Origin: Gnetum montanum
Taxonomy: Eukaryota; Streptophyta; Gnetopsida; Gnetales; Gnetaceae
Direction: 5' to 3'
Length of the DNA: 64,000 nt
Assembly: GCA_015680685.1 (NCBI GenBank)
Contig: MNCI01009116.1
Location: 5,447 to 69,446 of the forward strand
This document shows, in pieces, positions 22,951 to 34,400 of this stretch. A program made the translations under genes and the position numbers. Positions within the stretch are counted from its first letter, which is position 1. Every line of letters starts with the position of its first letter. The notes below the pieces were generated by a model, which was not told the DNA's origin, did no database searches, and saw only the letters and a program-made list of their open reading frames with translations.

Positions 22951-23842
22951 ATGGCTCCTAAAACTCAGTTGGTGCTCGCGAAGGTCGGGGAGGTGAAGAA
23001 GACCCTAAGGCATGGGCCACAAGCACGTGTTCCGGCGCAAGAGAGCACACTGTTGACTTAGTGAGTTTTCATGTCTCCTCTATCCCTTTTCTCCTTGCAC
23101 CTTCTGCCGCTTTCTGCTCTAGTTTTGCGTCTCATTTGTTTTGCTATTTGTATTTTCTGCGACCATGTTGTTTTAGCTTTTGTGTTGCCGCGGCCTCTTT
23201 TTCTTTTGGTTGTGGCTATTGTGCAAGGGTCTCGTTGTGATTACATGCAAGGCCGTTGCCGTTGTCGTGGTTGTCACGATTGCAGGGCTGGGGCACTTTA
23301 AGTTGCTTGACCTTGGCATGCCGTGACGTAAAACCCTTGGGAGGGTTTGGTTATGTTTGACGTAGCGCGTGTTTTTTTTTGGAGCATGTTGTTAGTCATT
23401 TTGCTGCTACGCTAAGCTACTTGCGTGTTCTTGCTACACTAGGCTTTCGCACCTTTGCTATGCTATGGTGAACAAGGGGTTATGTTATGCTACATTCGTG
23501 TTCTGCTAAGTGCTGCTATGTTGCGCATGCATTGCGTTTAAATTTGATGTTAATATCTATCTATTGGTTGCATCGTGTAGGGTAGGGCCAAGGTCTAGGC
23601 TAATCGTCTTGGACCTTGAAGGGGTCCTATGTCACGTGGGCAGACCTATGGCCAACGTTCCTCCTCCCCTAATACGTGTGAGAGAGCGAGCGGTTTGGTT
23701 CAGGGACGGAGCGCGAGACTTCCTACAAATCTTTCTCAACCATTTTAGTCTCATGGTTTGGTCCTCCTTAGACAAAGAGGAGGCATCCGGCATAATAGAG
23801 GTCATACTGCCAGGGACAAATCGGGGCATCCTGAGATACCTT
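22951..23842 (+). pseudogene. Captured fragment of a HAD/FCP1-like (NLI-interacting factor type) phosphatase gene
   Basis: A first exon-like stretch starts at an ATG near 22951 (MAPKTQLVLAKVGEVKKTL) and meets a GTGAGT donor near 23060. A second stretch after a TAG acceptor near 23581 reads SRLIVLDLEGVLC, then VWFRDGARDFLQIFLNHF and LMVWSSLDKEEA, ending where a single N interrupts at 23843. Known: LDLxGxLC plus the following (R/K)PG-like and VWSS blocks are the signature of the FCP1-homology HAD family. Many plant members have a substituted second Asp, as here (Glu). The domain is truncated on the right by the assembly break. It is antisense to the retrotransposon. As drawn, joining the two exons gives a stop at the junction, so the intron boundary or the capture is imperfect. 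Confidence 0.75.
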
Positions 23843-23957
23843 NGGCATATCCCAGATCCAGGCTAAACGCCTCAACCCTGTTGAGTGTGGGTTAGATCCT
23901 CCTCTCGGCTTGCTTGCGGTCACGTCGTCGAAAAGGTATCTCAGGATGCCCCGATTT
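23818..23957. repeat. 25-bp perfect inverted repeat next to the N gap
   Basis: 23818-23842 is the exact reverse complement of 23933-23957, where the 190-base N run begins. A single N at 23843 adjoins the first arm. This looks like a misjoined or inverted contig end, though a real hairpin cannot be excluded. Confidence 0.8.
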
Positions 23958-24147
23958 NNNNNNNNNNNNNNNNNNNNNNNNNNNNNNNNNNNNNNNNNNN
24001 NNNNNNNNNNNNNNNNNNNNNNNNNNNNNNNNNNNNNNNNNNNNNNNNNNNNNNNNNNNNNNNNNNNNNNNNNNNNNNNNNNNNNNNNNNNNNNNNNNNN
24101 NNNNNNNNNNNNNNNNNNNNNNNNNNNNNNNNNNNNNNNNNNNNNNN
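23958..24147. other. Assembly gap (190 N)
   Basis: Run of N inside the pol insertion. The right part of the captured phosphatase-like gene may lie in it. Confidence 0.99.
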
Positions 24148-24356
24148 GAACTCCCGCTATTCCCCTTACCATATAGACCTGGTGGATTAACAGGCGAGTG
24201 CCACATGCTCAGTGTTTTCGTAGTTTTTTTTTTATTATTAAAAATTTTGAAAATTTTACAAAGGACGGCATATTGACGAGACAAGGAAACGGTGAATATG
24301 CAAGGATAGTAACTAGGTGGGAGGTTGCAAGGCTGCTATGCTATGCGTAGCTGCCT

Positions 24357-24364
24357 CTTGACCT
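24357..24364. repeat. 8-bp direct repeat, right flank of the pol insertion
   Basis: CTTGACCT, identical to 22068-22075; see that entry. Confidence 0.6.
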
Positions 24365-24479
24365 TTCATGGGTTGATCAGAATGTAGGGTCAAGGCATTT
24401 CACCTGGGCCTCCGCTCATAACACTGTCCTTCACTTGGAAAGGCAACTCACCCCATGCATTTTCGATTTGAGGGTCGGC

Positions 24480-25485
24480 TCATTGGACCAATCCCTCCAT
24501 TGTATGATTAATGCATGCATGAACAAGTGCTTCATCTTCAGAGGTTGTAACTTCTGAACCTTGTTCCATGCCTATGTCGCTAATTGCTTGTGTTACTACC
24601 CCGTCACCATGGATTATCACCTCTTTACCCACGTATGGTAAGTGGATTTCTTGGTGTATAGGCGAGAAGACAGCCTTAAGTTGTGCTAACCACGATCTTC
24701 CCAAGATCAAGTTAAACCCGGGCATTTCTTCGACCACGACAAACGTTGCATCTGTGGGGAACTAGTCCCTTGCTACGAAGTTTACGTGAACTGTGCCCTT
24801 CACCAAGACGCGTGCCTCGTTGAAGGACTGTAGACACGACGTTGCCGTTGGTTTGATCTGGTCGACCAATCCTAACTTATCTATAATAGGGAAGGAAATG
24901 ACATTTGTGGCAGCCCCATCATCAACGTGTACCCTTCAGATCCGGTGTTGCCCGACCCGAATTGTGATGAAGAGAGGCGCTGTAGTCACTTGACCCCCTT
25001 CGGGATCTTTCTTAATGGTGTTGTTGCTAAAAGTTAATCGAGGTACTGTAGACTCTGTGGGTACAGAGGGGAGTATGACCGAGTGGATTGCTTTCTCTTC
25101 AGCTGGCATGCTTTTGTCAACCGAAATCGTCGTTAACATGCGGACTAGAGCCTCACGGTGAGGTACAGATGTCATGACCAGGTCGTACAAGCTCAACGTA
25201 GCATTTTTCTGCCTTAGGGCTTGCCCAACCTGGGTGAGAGCATCCAAGAAGTCTTGGCCGCCTGCGTGTTTGACACCTTCCTCCTCGATTCATCCTAGAA
25301 GACGAATCTCTCGAGGAGAGACGACTTCGGACCTAGGTTCAGATCTTTATCGGCAAGGCGACGTAGGCTGTGTAATCGTGTCAACCTTCATCTTTGGTGA
25401 CGAAGGTGCAAATACAAGGGGCGAAGGCGTAGGCTTGGAGATACTTTTGACGGTATTCCCCTTTGACGCCTCGCCCACCAAGTAG
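24480..25485 (-). pseudogene. Decayed aspartic protease region of the Tat-like element
   Basis: VHVDDGAATNVISF at about 24930-24890 corresponds to the retropepsin active-site motif D(S/T)GA, with an altered second residue. The later NLILGRSWL (about 24710) is the conserved ILG flap-side motif. Stops at 24936-24938 and near 24763 interrupt the frame. Upstream of it is a low-complexity linker continuing from gag. The last codons before 24480 lead toward pol but are cut by the insertion at 22076-24356. Confidence 0.8.
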
Positions 25486-28155
25486 GCTTCTCACCTGGTG
25501 GGGCAAGGAGGTTGTTTAATGTTGTTGCACGGGATGAGGGCTATTGAAGACGTTGGCCCCCTGATGATGAATGGAGCTAGAGGTGGCGACTGACGGGGTC
25601 GTGTGGCCTCACCAACAGGCGGTGCAAAGGTAGATGCCCATGGTGGGACTTTCAAGATGAAGGGTGGCTGCGAACTTGGACCAACCATTAGTGGTATTGG
25701 TGCATTACGCTGAAGCACATGAATCACAAACGGCTGGAAGGGTGGCATGGGATCATTGTCAATACTGATGGCGTTGATTACGTAACTGACATTATTGGCG
25801 TTGAGGGGGTCTATGTAGACATACATAGATTGATTTTCAAGGCGTACTGGGTTACTTTCATCCAGCATCAGCTTTCCCAAGTCGATTAATCTTTGGATGT
25901 CATCCTACAACGACAGACAATAATCTGTGGTGTGACCACATAGTTGGTGGTGTCACAAAACCTATCTAGCCTGAAACCCCTAGGAACCGGGGGCTCATTG
26001 GGCAGGGCCAAAGAGGGATTCCTAAGGAGCTCGCAGTAACGTCGATGTCTCATGTTTGCTTCCTTCGACATCTACTTGTGTTGGATGTATCCCACTACCA
26101 ACAATTGCTTCAGGAGTTCTGAAGGTTTGAGAGGCAGTGGAGTGTATTTTGAACGATCTTTGCACTCAAAGTTGGGTTTGGTGTATGCAGATGTCTCGGG
26201 CGTAGGTGCGACAGGTTGTGATGCTTGGCCCGGTTTGGGCGCAAAGTTAGCCGCAGGTATGGATGGTTTCTTGTTGTTCTTGCTTCTGCTATTGCTATGT
26301 TTGGGCTTAGCCTCAGTTGCCACAACAGCCACCATGGTTGTTGGGGCCTTACCCTTGTCCTTTTTTGCAAAGCTGTTCTTGTAAGTGATGTAGGCTAGGT
26401 CTTTGCTCGCCTCAGCCGTGTCTTGTATGCTTTTCGTCTGAGCGAAAGCTTGGCTAAGAGAGCGTGGAGTGAGGTAATATAATTTGGACTTGATGAAGTC
26501 GTTCACCGCACCCTTAAAGACGGCTAATAAGTGAGCCTCCGCGATGGGCTCACGGATTTCGTTAAGTGTCGCGCTCCAACGTTGAATGAATTTTTGGACT
26601 GGTTCCAGTAGGTCTTGTTTCATGCCCATCAGCTAATCCAGTGTGGTTTCTAGCTTCAAGTTATATTTGAAGCGTGTCACAAACTGGGTCAACAGTTCTT
26701 CCAAAGTCGAAATGGATGAACATGGCAACGCGCGGTACCAATCTAGGGCTTTCCCGGCTAGGGACATGGCGAAGACGCGAATGATTGTATGCGGCCACTA
26801 TTGTAAGAGCAAAGACTCTGACCAGAAAGTGATGAGATGGGTATTGGGATCCCCTTCCCCGTCGTACTTCGTGAAGTGCGGGAGGGACATCCCGGGTGGT
26901 AATATCAAAGCAAGGATTGCAGGGTTGACGGGGTCGTCTTGATAAAAGTCCATGACTTGTACCGTATCGAACCCAACAGCTTTGAGGCATTTTACTTCCT
27001 CAGTTAGGGTCTAGATGAGTTGAAACGCTTGGTCTAGACCTAGTGACGTTGCAGACGGCTGAGGGACTGCAGGGGCAACTCCTACATGCGGTATGGTGGC
27101 GGTGGCGATTTGACCCATCAGGGATGCCGTTGGGACCACCCCCGCTAAAGGTGTTGTTTGCGTTGTCCACCACCTGGTGGGTGGTATTGTTGGAGCGGTA
27201 ATAGCGGGTTGAGTCGCTGGGTAGGCCGTTTAGGTTACCAGCGGGACAGACCATGGTCCCATGTCAAGATGTACCGTTTGCAGGGTCAGGTAGGCCTAAG
27301 GGCGAACGTAGTGAGACATCTGCGACAGTTGCAGAACAGATGAAGAAGCGAACGGGTTCCACCACGTGGATGGGCCTGGGCCCACCACAGTGGGTGGAAC
27401 AGATGCATAGGTAGGAATCGGCGTAAGAGTTATGTGCGGTTGCAAAGTAGGTACTGTATGGATATGCGGTAGGGTAGCCATGATAGGTGTGTTGCGCACC
27501 GTGGGAGCGTGCTAATAAATGGCTTGCGGCTGCACAGTTGCTACGGGGGCAACCGGGGAATGGGGGTGATGGTGCGCTGGGAATGTAGCATGGCCACCCA
27601 TTGCAGTTGCGGTTGTAGGCTACTGAAGCGTAGGCGTAATGATAAAGGGGGTGGTGACAGACAGCGGGTTGGCCCAGAAGGACTGGGTAGGCAGGATAGG
27701 AATGGAGTTGGCCTGATCTCCCTCGTCGGATTGGGAATCAAGTTCCTCCTGCCCATCTTGAAAGGCGTCATCTTGGTTGGACATTGTGTCTTGTTGCTCC
27801 CTAAGCCTGGTCAACTGGATTAGTTGATCTAGAAGCCTTTGGTACGCTTGCGTTAAAGGCAAAGAAATGCCCGGGGTAGGAACGAATTCCTCCCTGTTGC
27901 AGTAAGCGAACTCAAAGCTGCGTTTTTCTTCGAGTTTGTGTAAATCCAAGGGCAAATTAGTCTACACCTTTGCACAAAGGAAACTGTAATGCTCGTGTTG
28001 CTGGGCCAGTCCCTCAAGTCCTCGATTTTGGATTCTGAGAGACCGGCGTGCTTCCTGCGTTGAATTCAGCCATTGTTCGGCACCAGTAGTGCCTTGGACC
28101 GCAAAGGGCACCTCCGCGTTGAAGGTGTCCACAGCGGTGGTGGCAGAAGTCATTG
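25486..28155 (-). pseudogene. Decayed gag of the Tat-like element
   Basis: A start codon at 28153-28155 opens MTSATTAVDTFNAEVP, stopped by TAG at 27962-27964. The same frame continues to 27620. After a Pro/Thr-rich stretch, the capsid-like retrotransposon-gag segment lies at about 26930-26640 (LPHFTKYDGEGDPNTHLITF, AGKALDWYRAL, LLTQFVTRFK) and 26629-26072 (FIQRWSATLNEIREP). A Lys/Asn/Ser-rich tail and a region with RLDRFCDT follow (26071-25886), then a Pro-rich linker to 25491. At least eight stops separate these parts. The order and motifs are standard for plant Ty3 gag. Confidence 0.88.
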
Positions 28156-28229
28156 CTAAGCAAGTGATTATGCAAAAAATGCAAAAAAAAGTGCAAAAGA
28201 ACAAAAAGATTGAAAAAAGCGACAAAAGG

Positions 28230-28900
28230 GTGGCTTTACGTCTTGCCGAATTCCAGGGGAATCGTTGGGGCGACCAATCTGTACCACACAAAGCGTAAAC
28301 ACAAAGGGTGTCATGTCTATGCCTGTGCGTGATGAGGTATAGAGCACGTGCAAGACTACCGTAAGGCAAGTTCAGTTGACAAACAATCAAGAAGGCTTTA
28401 TGTCCCGTAGGATCCTGGAGGGACCGTCGAGGCGACCGACCTACACCGTACAACGTGTAAACAACCACAGATGGGTATCAAGTCTACGCTAATGCAAGCC
28501 GAGGTGTGGAAGGCGTACGAGACTACAGTAAGACGAGCAAATTAACTAGCGACCAAGTAGGCTTTATGTCTCGTAGGATCCCAGAGGGACCATCGAGGCG
28601 ACCGGTTTGTACCACACTGGATGGGGTACAGAACGCAGACAAGACAACCATAGGGTGGGCAAGCTAACTAGCAATCAGGCAGGCTTTATGTCTNAATCGG
28701 AGGCCTTGTGTTCCGTAGGGTTCCGGAGGAACCGTCGGGGCGACCGATCTACACCGCACAGAGCACAAACANCAATTGTAGAATGAGCTAGTTAACCAGC
28801 AATCGGAGGCCTTGTGTTCCGTAGGGTTTCGGAGGAACCGTCGGGGCGACCGATCTACACCGCACAGAGCACAAACAACCGCAAGAGGGTGTCGTGTTTA
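28230..28900. repeat. Tandem repeats of about 165 bp in the 5' leader
   Basis: Four to five imperfect units, each with a core like GGAGGGACCGTCGAGGCGACC followed by CTACACCG and AACAACC, start near 28248, 28409, 28577, 28718 and 28824. They lie between the 5' LTR and the gag start. The last two are nearly identical and separated by single Ns (28694, 28772), so at least one copy may be an assembly duplicate. Confidence 0.75.
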
Positions 28901-28991
28901 CACTTGAGTGTATCAAGGTGCAGAAGGCTCACGGAACTACCGTGACAGGCGGCAAAGGCACCAAAAGGCCCTCCTTCTAGTGCCTAAAAAC

Positions 28992-30683
28992 TGTAGCGAC
29001 CGAAAACGTCGACGGCTGGAAGAACGTCGGGGGTCGGCGGACGCGACAATTCCAACCCCATATCCGCGGGAGGGCGGTGCTTGGTGTGTGCAGACATGGG
29101 GTGCCCTAAACGGTCTAGTCGATCAGACAGGGACTTACGTCGGCGTCAATATAGCCTTTTGTAACGTAAATAATGCGAAATGCGAGATAATGCTTACGGG
29201 TAAATAAAGCAGGAGAGAAACTGTAAAAGTGCAACAGTAATACGGAATAATGCTTAAAGATGAACAAAACAGAAAATAATGCAAAGAAACGAGAAAGCAA
29301 ATGGGGGATAAAACAGAGTATGGTTAGAAACATGCACTGCTCCAAAGCTACAAACTCATCTGGTTAGGATGGATACAATCGGCTGCACAGCGTGACAGAG
29401 TGCAGAAGCCCCGAGAGCAACCGAGGCACACCGGAAAAAAGAAAGAGCTATGCGCTTGGACGTGGACTTCACGTACAAACAATGCAGGGCTCTACCAAGG
29501 TGGTAGAACGGAGACGGGGATCTTACGCCCGCTGAAAGAGACTCTCTGTTTCTAGTGTTAGACAGATGACTTTGCTTATTACCATACTGGCCAAAGGGGA
29601 AATCTTTGTTTCAAAGTTTCAAAGTTCCCACTACTTGGAAGTTGTTTGCTTCCGAAAAGATGCAAACTTTTTTGAAATTGCCAACTTTACAAATTGTTGA
29701 CTTTTTCAAATTGCGGGTATTTTTTTAGTAAAACATTGCAAACTTGTTATATGTTGTTTGCCGAGATATTTATAGGGTTGAAGGTAAGCAAAAAAGACGG
29801 TTTGAATGCTACGTGCTGCAGGCTTGTGCTATCTTATTGGTGCTACCTGAGCCATCTATGACCGTTGGGCTTACAAGACCGTTGCAATGCGAACTTGCCA
29901 TGCAATAACTACGATCCCGCCACGCCGTAATCACGTCGTCAACGTTTGGGGACATGTGCCAACGAACCGATTAAGTGAAGTGCATTGATGTCGTGCAACC
30001 AACCACCTACATGCCTCGCTGTGCTTGGTGACGTAGCATGCTAGATGTAGCGTAGCACATTGTCGCGCGTTCTGCTGTCTATTACATGCTTGCTACGCTA
30101 TGTTACGCTATGTTACGCTACGTAGCGTAGAGTAGCGTAGCAACCTGCCTTAGTCACAAGAGTTTTGCTGATTTGCAAACCATTCTCCTACAATGCAAGT
30201 TTTGTGAACTTTGTTGACTTCGTCTTTCAAACTACCTTTTATCTCTTCCGTAGAATTGTTATGCCTTGCTACGCCATGCAGCTCAACATAGCGTAGCAGC
30301 AAACATGGTCCGCCGCTTCCTGACAAAAAAGGACATCACTGCAGAACTCGAAATTGGGCAAGGAGAGTGGGTAGTGAAGTTGTTGTCGTGCTACGCTATG
30401 TGACATTGCGTAGCGTAACACTTCATTCCCCCATCGTCTTCTTGCGCATCTAGGATGCTGCCGCCGATTCTGCATGATGTTCCTGAGCAGGCTGACGGCT
30501 ATTTAGGCTACTTTGGTGGGCAGGCAGGATGGTACAAAACCTATCCATGCTCAAAGTAGAAAATTTGCCGAACTGGTCAACCTAGACTCAAAACATTCTT
30601 CTCCCGATGAACTACCATCGTGTTGTGCAAACTGCAAGATCCTAGTGAGGCCAAGATGACCCCGCATTTTTTAGGGTGTTTCA
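28992..30683 (-). repeat. 5' LTR (right) of the Tat-like element
   Basis: Partner of 15388-17266. It has the - strand TATA box at 29767-29774, one copy of the 46-bp unit at 29339-29384, and the same GCTACGC/GCGTAGC palindrome cluster at about 30020-30420. This copy would have driven transcription of the element. Confidence 0.93.
29767..29774 (-). promoter_or_regulatory. LTR TATA box (right, 5' LTR)
   Basis: TATAAATA on the - strand, conserved in position and context with 16300-16307. It would direct the genomic transcript of the element leftward. Confidence 0.6.
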
Positions 30684-30688
30684 ATCCC
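30684..30688. repeat. Target-site duplication, right copy (ATCCC)
   Basis: Five bases immediately right of the 5' LTR, identical to 15383-15387. It shows that the element is a single intact insertion and not a product of recombination between elements. Confidence 0.9.
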
Positions 30689-31426
30689 CACAAGCAAAGT
30701 ATATATCACCCCAGTGAAGCTGATTTTTTCGACATAAAAAATGAAAGGACACATGAATATGCCAAATCTCGTGTAAGGCATAAAAAACTCTCTTATAGTT
30801 GGAAAAATAAGTGGAAATGATTTTGTTGGTAACACACGTGCATTTGTAGCATTGAAATCATTTGACAGTCGTACTGGAAGATTCATTGATAATGAATTTG
30901 GTATCCAAATAGTTCAGATTTCATATGCTAATTCAACAAATTTTTTATGCTAATTTTCTGTCCTCTGATAATAACTTTTATACTATGAATGGAATATAGC
31001 ACAAAATGATTAAATAAATATCCAAGGAAATCTAACATCATGCCTGGCAGTTAAGAAAAAACAAAATAAACTTAAATTTATTAAAAAAAGAGCAACTTTA
31101 CAAAGAATCAACCTCTGTATCCTGCTATTACAAAATGGCATCTTTCATGCATTCTTCAGAGTTCAAAATCCCATGTTATATTATGTGCCTATCCATTGGC
31201 ATAATAAGAGCATTTAACGCAATGACCTGATAAAAAAAAATATCATGTAGGTACTGTACAGGGTAAAAATTTGATCTAGTTTCCAAATCCGACTCGTTCC
31301 CAACTCCAATATTGAACTCCACTAGTCAACCAAAAGCTTAAGGATAAATGTCAGTCGTGTAACAGTGAACATATGAATCACACGCCATACATTACAAAAA
31401 TAAACACGAAGGCATACTCCACATTG
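30689..31426. other. 3' flank of TRAPPC8
   Basis: AT-rich stretch containing the probable 3' UTR of the - strand gene. A - strand AATAAA at 31077-31082, about 345 bp past the stop codon, is a candidate poly(A) signal. No other gene is seen. Confidence 0.5.
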
Positions 31427-34400
31427 TCATGTTTGGCCTGATTGTAAGACAGTTAAATAGAATTGATGACCAGAGACTATTCCGGAACTTGGCATATCAT
31501 ATGAATTGTGGATATTTTGAACCATTTCTTTTGAATCCAGGGAAACAACACCTAACTGTGTTAATGAATGATCTGTGTCCGCATTAACTTTCCATTGAAG
31601 TGTATATCTTGACAAATCGTACGTTCCAGGTGCAAACACAGCAACTGATAGAGATGTGGTAGTTGATGCCCAGGGTTGTAGTTGTCTTATGTTAGCAGAA
31701 CTTAAGGAACACCACATGAAAGGCAAAGAAGAAACAAATAATTTAGATTCAATGTACTTATTTGGTACAAATAATACAGATGATTGATGCCCTGCCTCTG
31801 CTTTGACTTTTCCTGTATCATCTTTTTCCATGTTTATATCGTACCACCGTGACTGATACTGAGCTGATGAAACCTGGCCTGTGTCACTTGTCTCATTCAT
31901 TAAGGAGGTAGAATCTGAAGTTTCCACCTGAACAGAAACAGCAATATTTGAACAGTTTTTGATCGTCAAATCCATTTGTATCTCACAGAATGGATGTGAA
32001 TTAAAGTCATGATTGATAGTTTTGGGGCCTTTCATCACCCACCAAATGGGGCAAGGACTCCTCGCACTGCACAGGAAAAGGACATCGTTGGTGTGTGAAC
32101 GCACAAAGAATAAATATTAACCATTAGCATTGGTTCAAAAATTACATCGAACAACATAGATGATGAGAAGATAGTTTTTGGATGTCACGTAGGTTGTCAT
32201 AACTGCTGTGCAATGATTCATCTTGCTGCTCTGCAATCAAAATTAGATCCACAGTTCCATATTCTTCAGAAATAGTGGATGGCTGCCTCGGCGTCTGGTC
32301 CCAGAAGGAGAAAAATAAGTATATAATGCAAAAAAAAAATAAACGAAAATAGTAGTCTGTATAATGATACCAAAGGACTTCAAACTACACACGTTGTCTG
32401 ACCTATTTAATGTCTGAACTTCCAGGTCTACTTTTGCATTTCAATTTCCAGTAAAGTAACAAGCAGAATCAATTTTGAAACTGAAATTTTATCACATCCA
32501 TATGAAAATCATTTCCTTTATAAATTTATTCCTCATATCTCATTATAATTTGTTGGAATGGCAGTTTTGGAAATGGGTATTATAACTTTCAAAGATAATA
32601 TTTTAAAAAATAGCAAGCTTTTATTCATGAACTTCTTCTATTTGCTTGCTCAGGCAAAAGAAAAAGAAACAGCAAGCTTTGTTAGCATAATATTGCAATA
32701 CAGCTTAATAGTGACAAGTTATTGCACTTGAGATTGAGGCACTACCATATCTGTTGAAAAAGTACTGTAAATTTGAAATGAACTGGGTCATCAAACATAA
32801 CTTCCCAATCGCAATCGAGGAAAGCAATATAATGGAAAATGATGCCAATGTGGGATCATGAGTCAGTAAATCCAGGTCATTTATCAATAGGCCAAATTTG
32901 ACACTAAAGTTGAACGGATTTGTGTATTGTATCGAAAGCTGGCAAAAAGTGACAATCCTTCAGGCAAAGATGCTATATTAGCAGAAAAGCAACAAGAAAG
33001 TGCTGATTGTTGAAAGAACGTGGATTTGATGATGCAGAACACCTATTGATCACCAGTTAGAAGGGTTGAAAGCGGGATCCACACTGTACACTAAGCAATC
33101 AATGCTAAGGTACAAAACAAAGAAGTAGACAGCTGAGATAAGATGAGTCTAAGTACCATAATTAGACAGAGTTGTCGTTGGCAGGAAAAAGTTGAAAAGA
33201 GAAGTAGACACAAAAGGATCCGATTGTCAGTCTTTGAAACTGGACCAATTAATAGCAGTAAATCAAGGTTAGCAATGGCTTTGTACTATTAAGGGTGATT
33301 ATTTTGCTTCATGTATTTTTCCTTTGAGGTTGGCTGCCTATGTATGTACCCTCGATCATGCTTTCTGGTTGACCTGCCTAAGACTCCAAGAATTTTCTGT
33401 AACTAAATTTTATCAATTAATAAAATCATCTTTCTAATAGCATATATTAAAAGAAATTCAATTTAGCAATTTAAGCATCTGTTTACTAACATTTCTGTGT
33501 TTTCACCACTGTTATAAACAAATTATACAAGATATTTCACACATTCATTTTAGTATTTTCTTTACTTTAATTCAAAAATCTTCAACAGAAAAAATTAAAG
33601 AGAAAGCCATGTTTTACGAAAATTCAAGAAGTTACAAGAGTTTACAAACAAGCAGCAAAAACAATACCTTCATAAAAACTTCCTTTTGAACCTTTCTTTC
33701 TTCAAGATGGAATTTGAAAATAGGCCCATTAGCAACATCAAAAATCGGTTCAGAAGAGCTGGGAGGACCCAGCTGGATATCAGTGGTATGATGCAAGAAG
33801 GAATTCAAACCATCTGAGGAAACAGAACTCTGAAACGTGCTTATGTCCTGAAATACCATGTCTGGAAAATATAAAAAACTGAAAAAAAAAATTCAAAAAC
33901 TATGCATGTATTCAAAGTAGGGGAGATAGATAAGATGAAAATTGTTGTTGCCTTAAATATGATTGTTGTATTACTAACATGATGGTTCAACAAAGTATGT
34001 TGTGATTCATACATGATTTTGTGCTATCAGAATATTCTTAATGCCCAATGACTTTCCTAACCACCTTAAAAAATATTTCAAGCCAGTTATAATACAAACC
34101 ATGAGCTTGAAGAAGAGAGTTGTTGACTCTCCAGCAGGCAATACTTGTGAGGGAGATACAGATGCTGACAGAAATGCCGAATTTGATGCATGATCTTGAG
34201 ACTCCTCTTCAATTTTTCCAAAACTCAATAATGAAGGCTCTAAAGATGAAAGCTTCCACATGGTTCCCAATGCTGATAATTGTCTGAGCCAAAAACTTTC
34301 AGCACTGTTGTTATGTATTTCAAACTGCAGTAGAAACTGTTGAATCTGTGATGTCCAAGGAGAAACATGCACTGAAATATCCAGTGATTGGGAAACCTGC

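Larger units (their letters stand above)
22076..24356. mobile_element. 2.3-kb insertion splitting pol, with captured gene fragment
   Basis: Tat-type pol should run directly from protease into reverse transcriptase, but here 2.3 kb of unrelated sequence lies between them, flanked by an 8-bp direct repeat. It holds, from left to right: repeats of the type seen at 18245-18545, a GA microsatellite (about 22752-22765), a two-exon-like fragment of a host gene on the + strand, a 25-bp inverted repeat around an N gap, and a short poly(T) run. No terminal inverted repeats or LTRs are visible at the proposed ends. An 8-bp duplication would suit a hAT-type insertion, but the class is unresolved. Confidence 0.55.
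15388..30683 (-). mobile_element. Complete Tat-lineage Ty3 LTR retrotransposon (15.3 kb)
   Basis: Seen: two direct LTRs (15388-17266 and 28992-30683), both with TG...CA ends on the + strand, flanked by the 5-bp duplication ATCCC at 15383-15387 and 30684-30688. Between them on the - strand, from right to left, come a leader with tandem repeats, gag, protease, reverse transcriptase, RNase H, integrase, and a non-coding 3' region with repeats. A purine-rich tract adjoins the left LTR. A second RNase H-like domain before integrase (GDSQLVMNQITEVY, HVPRNENIVADALATLA) and the large size point to the Tat lineage. Stops interrupt every domain, so it is not autonomous now. A 2.3-kb foreign insertion splits pol at 22076-24356. 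Confidence 0.92.
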
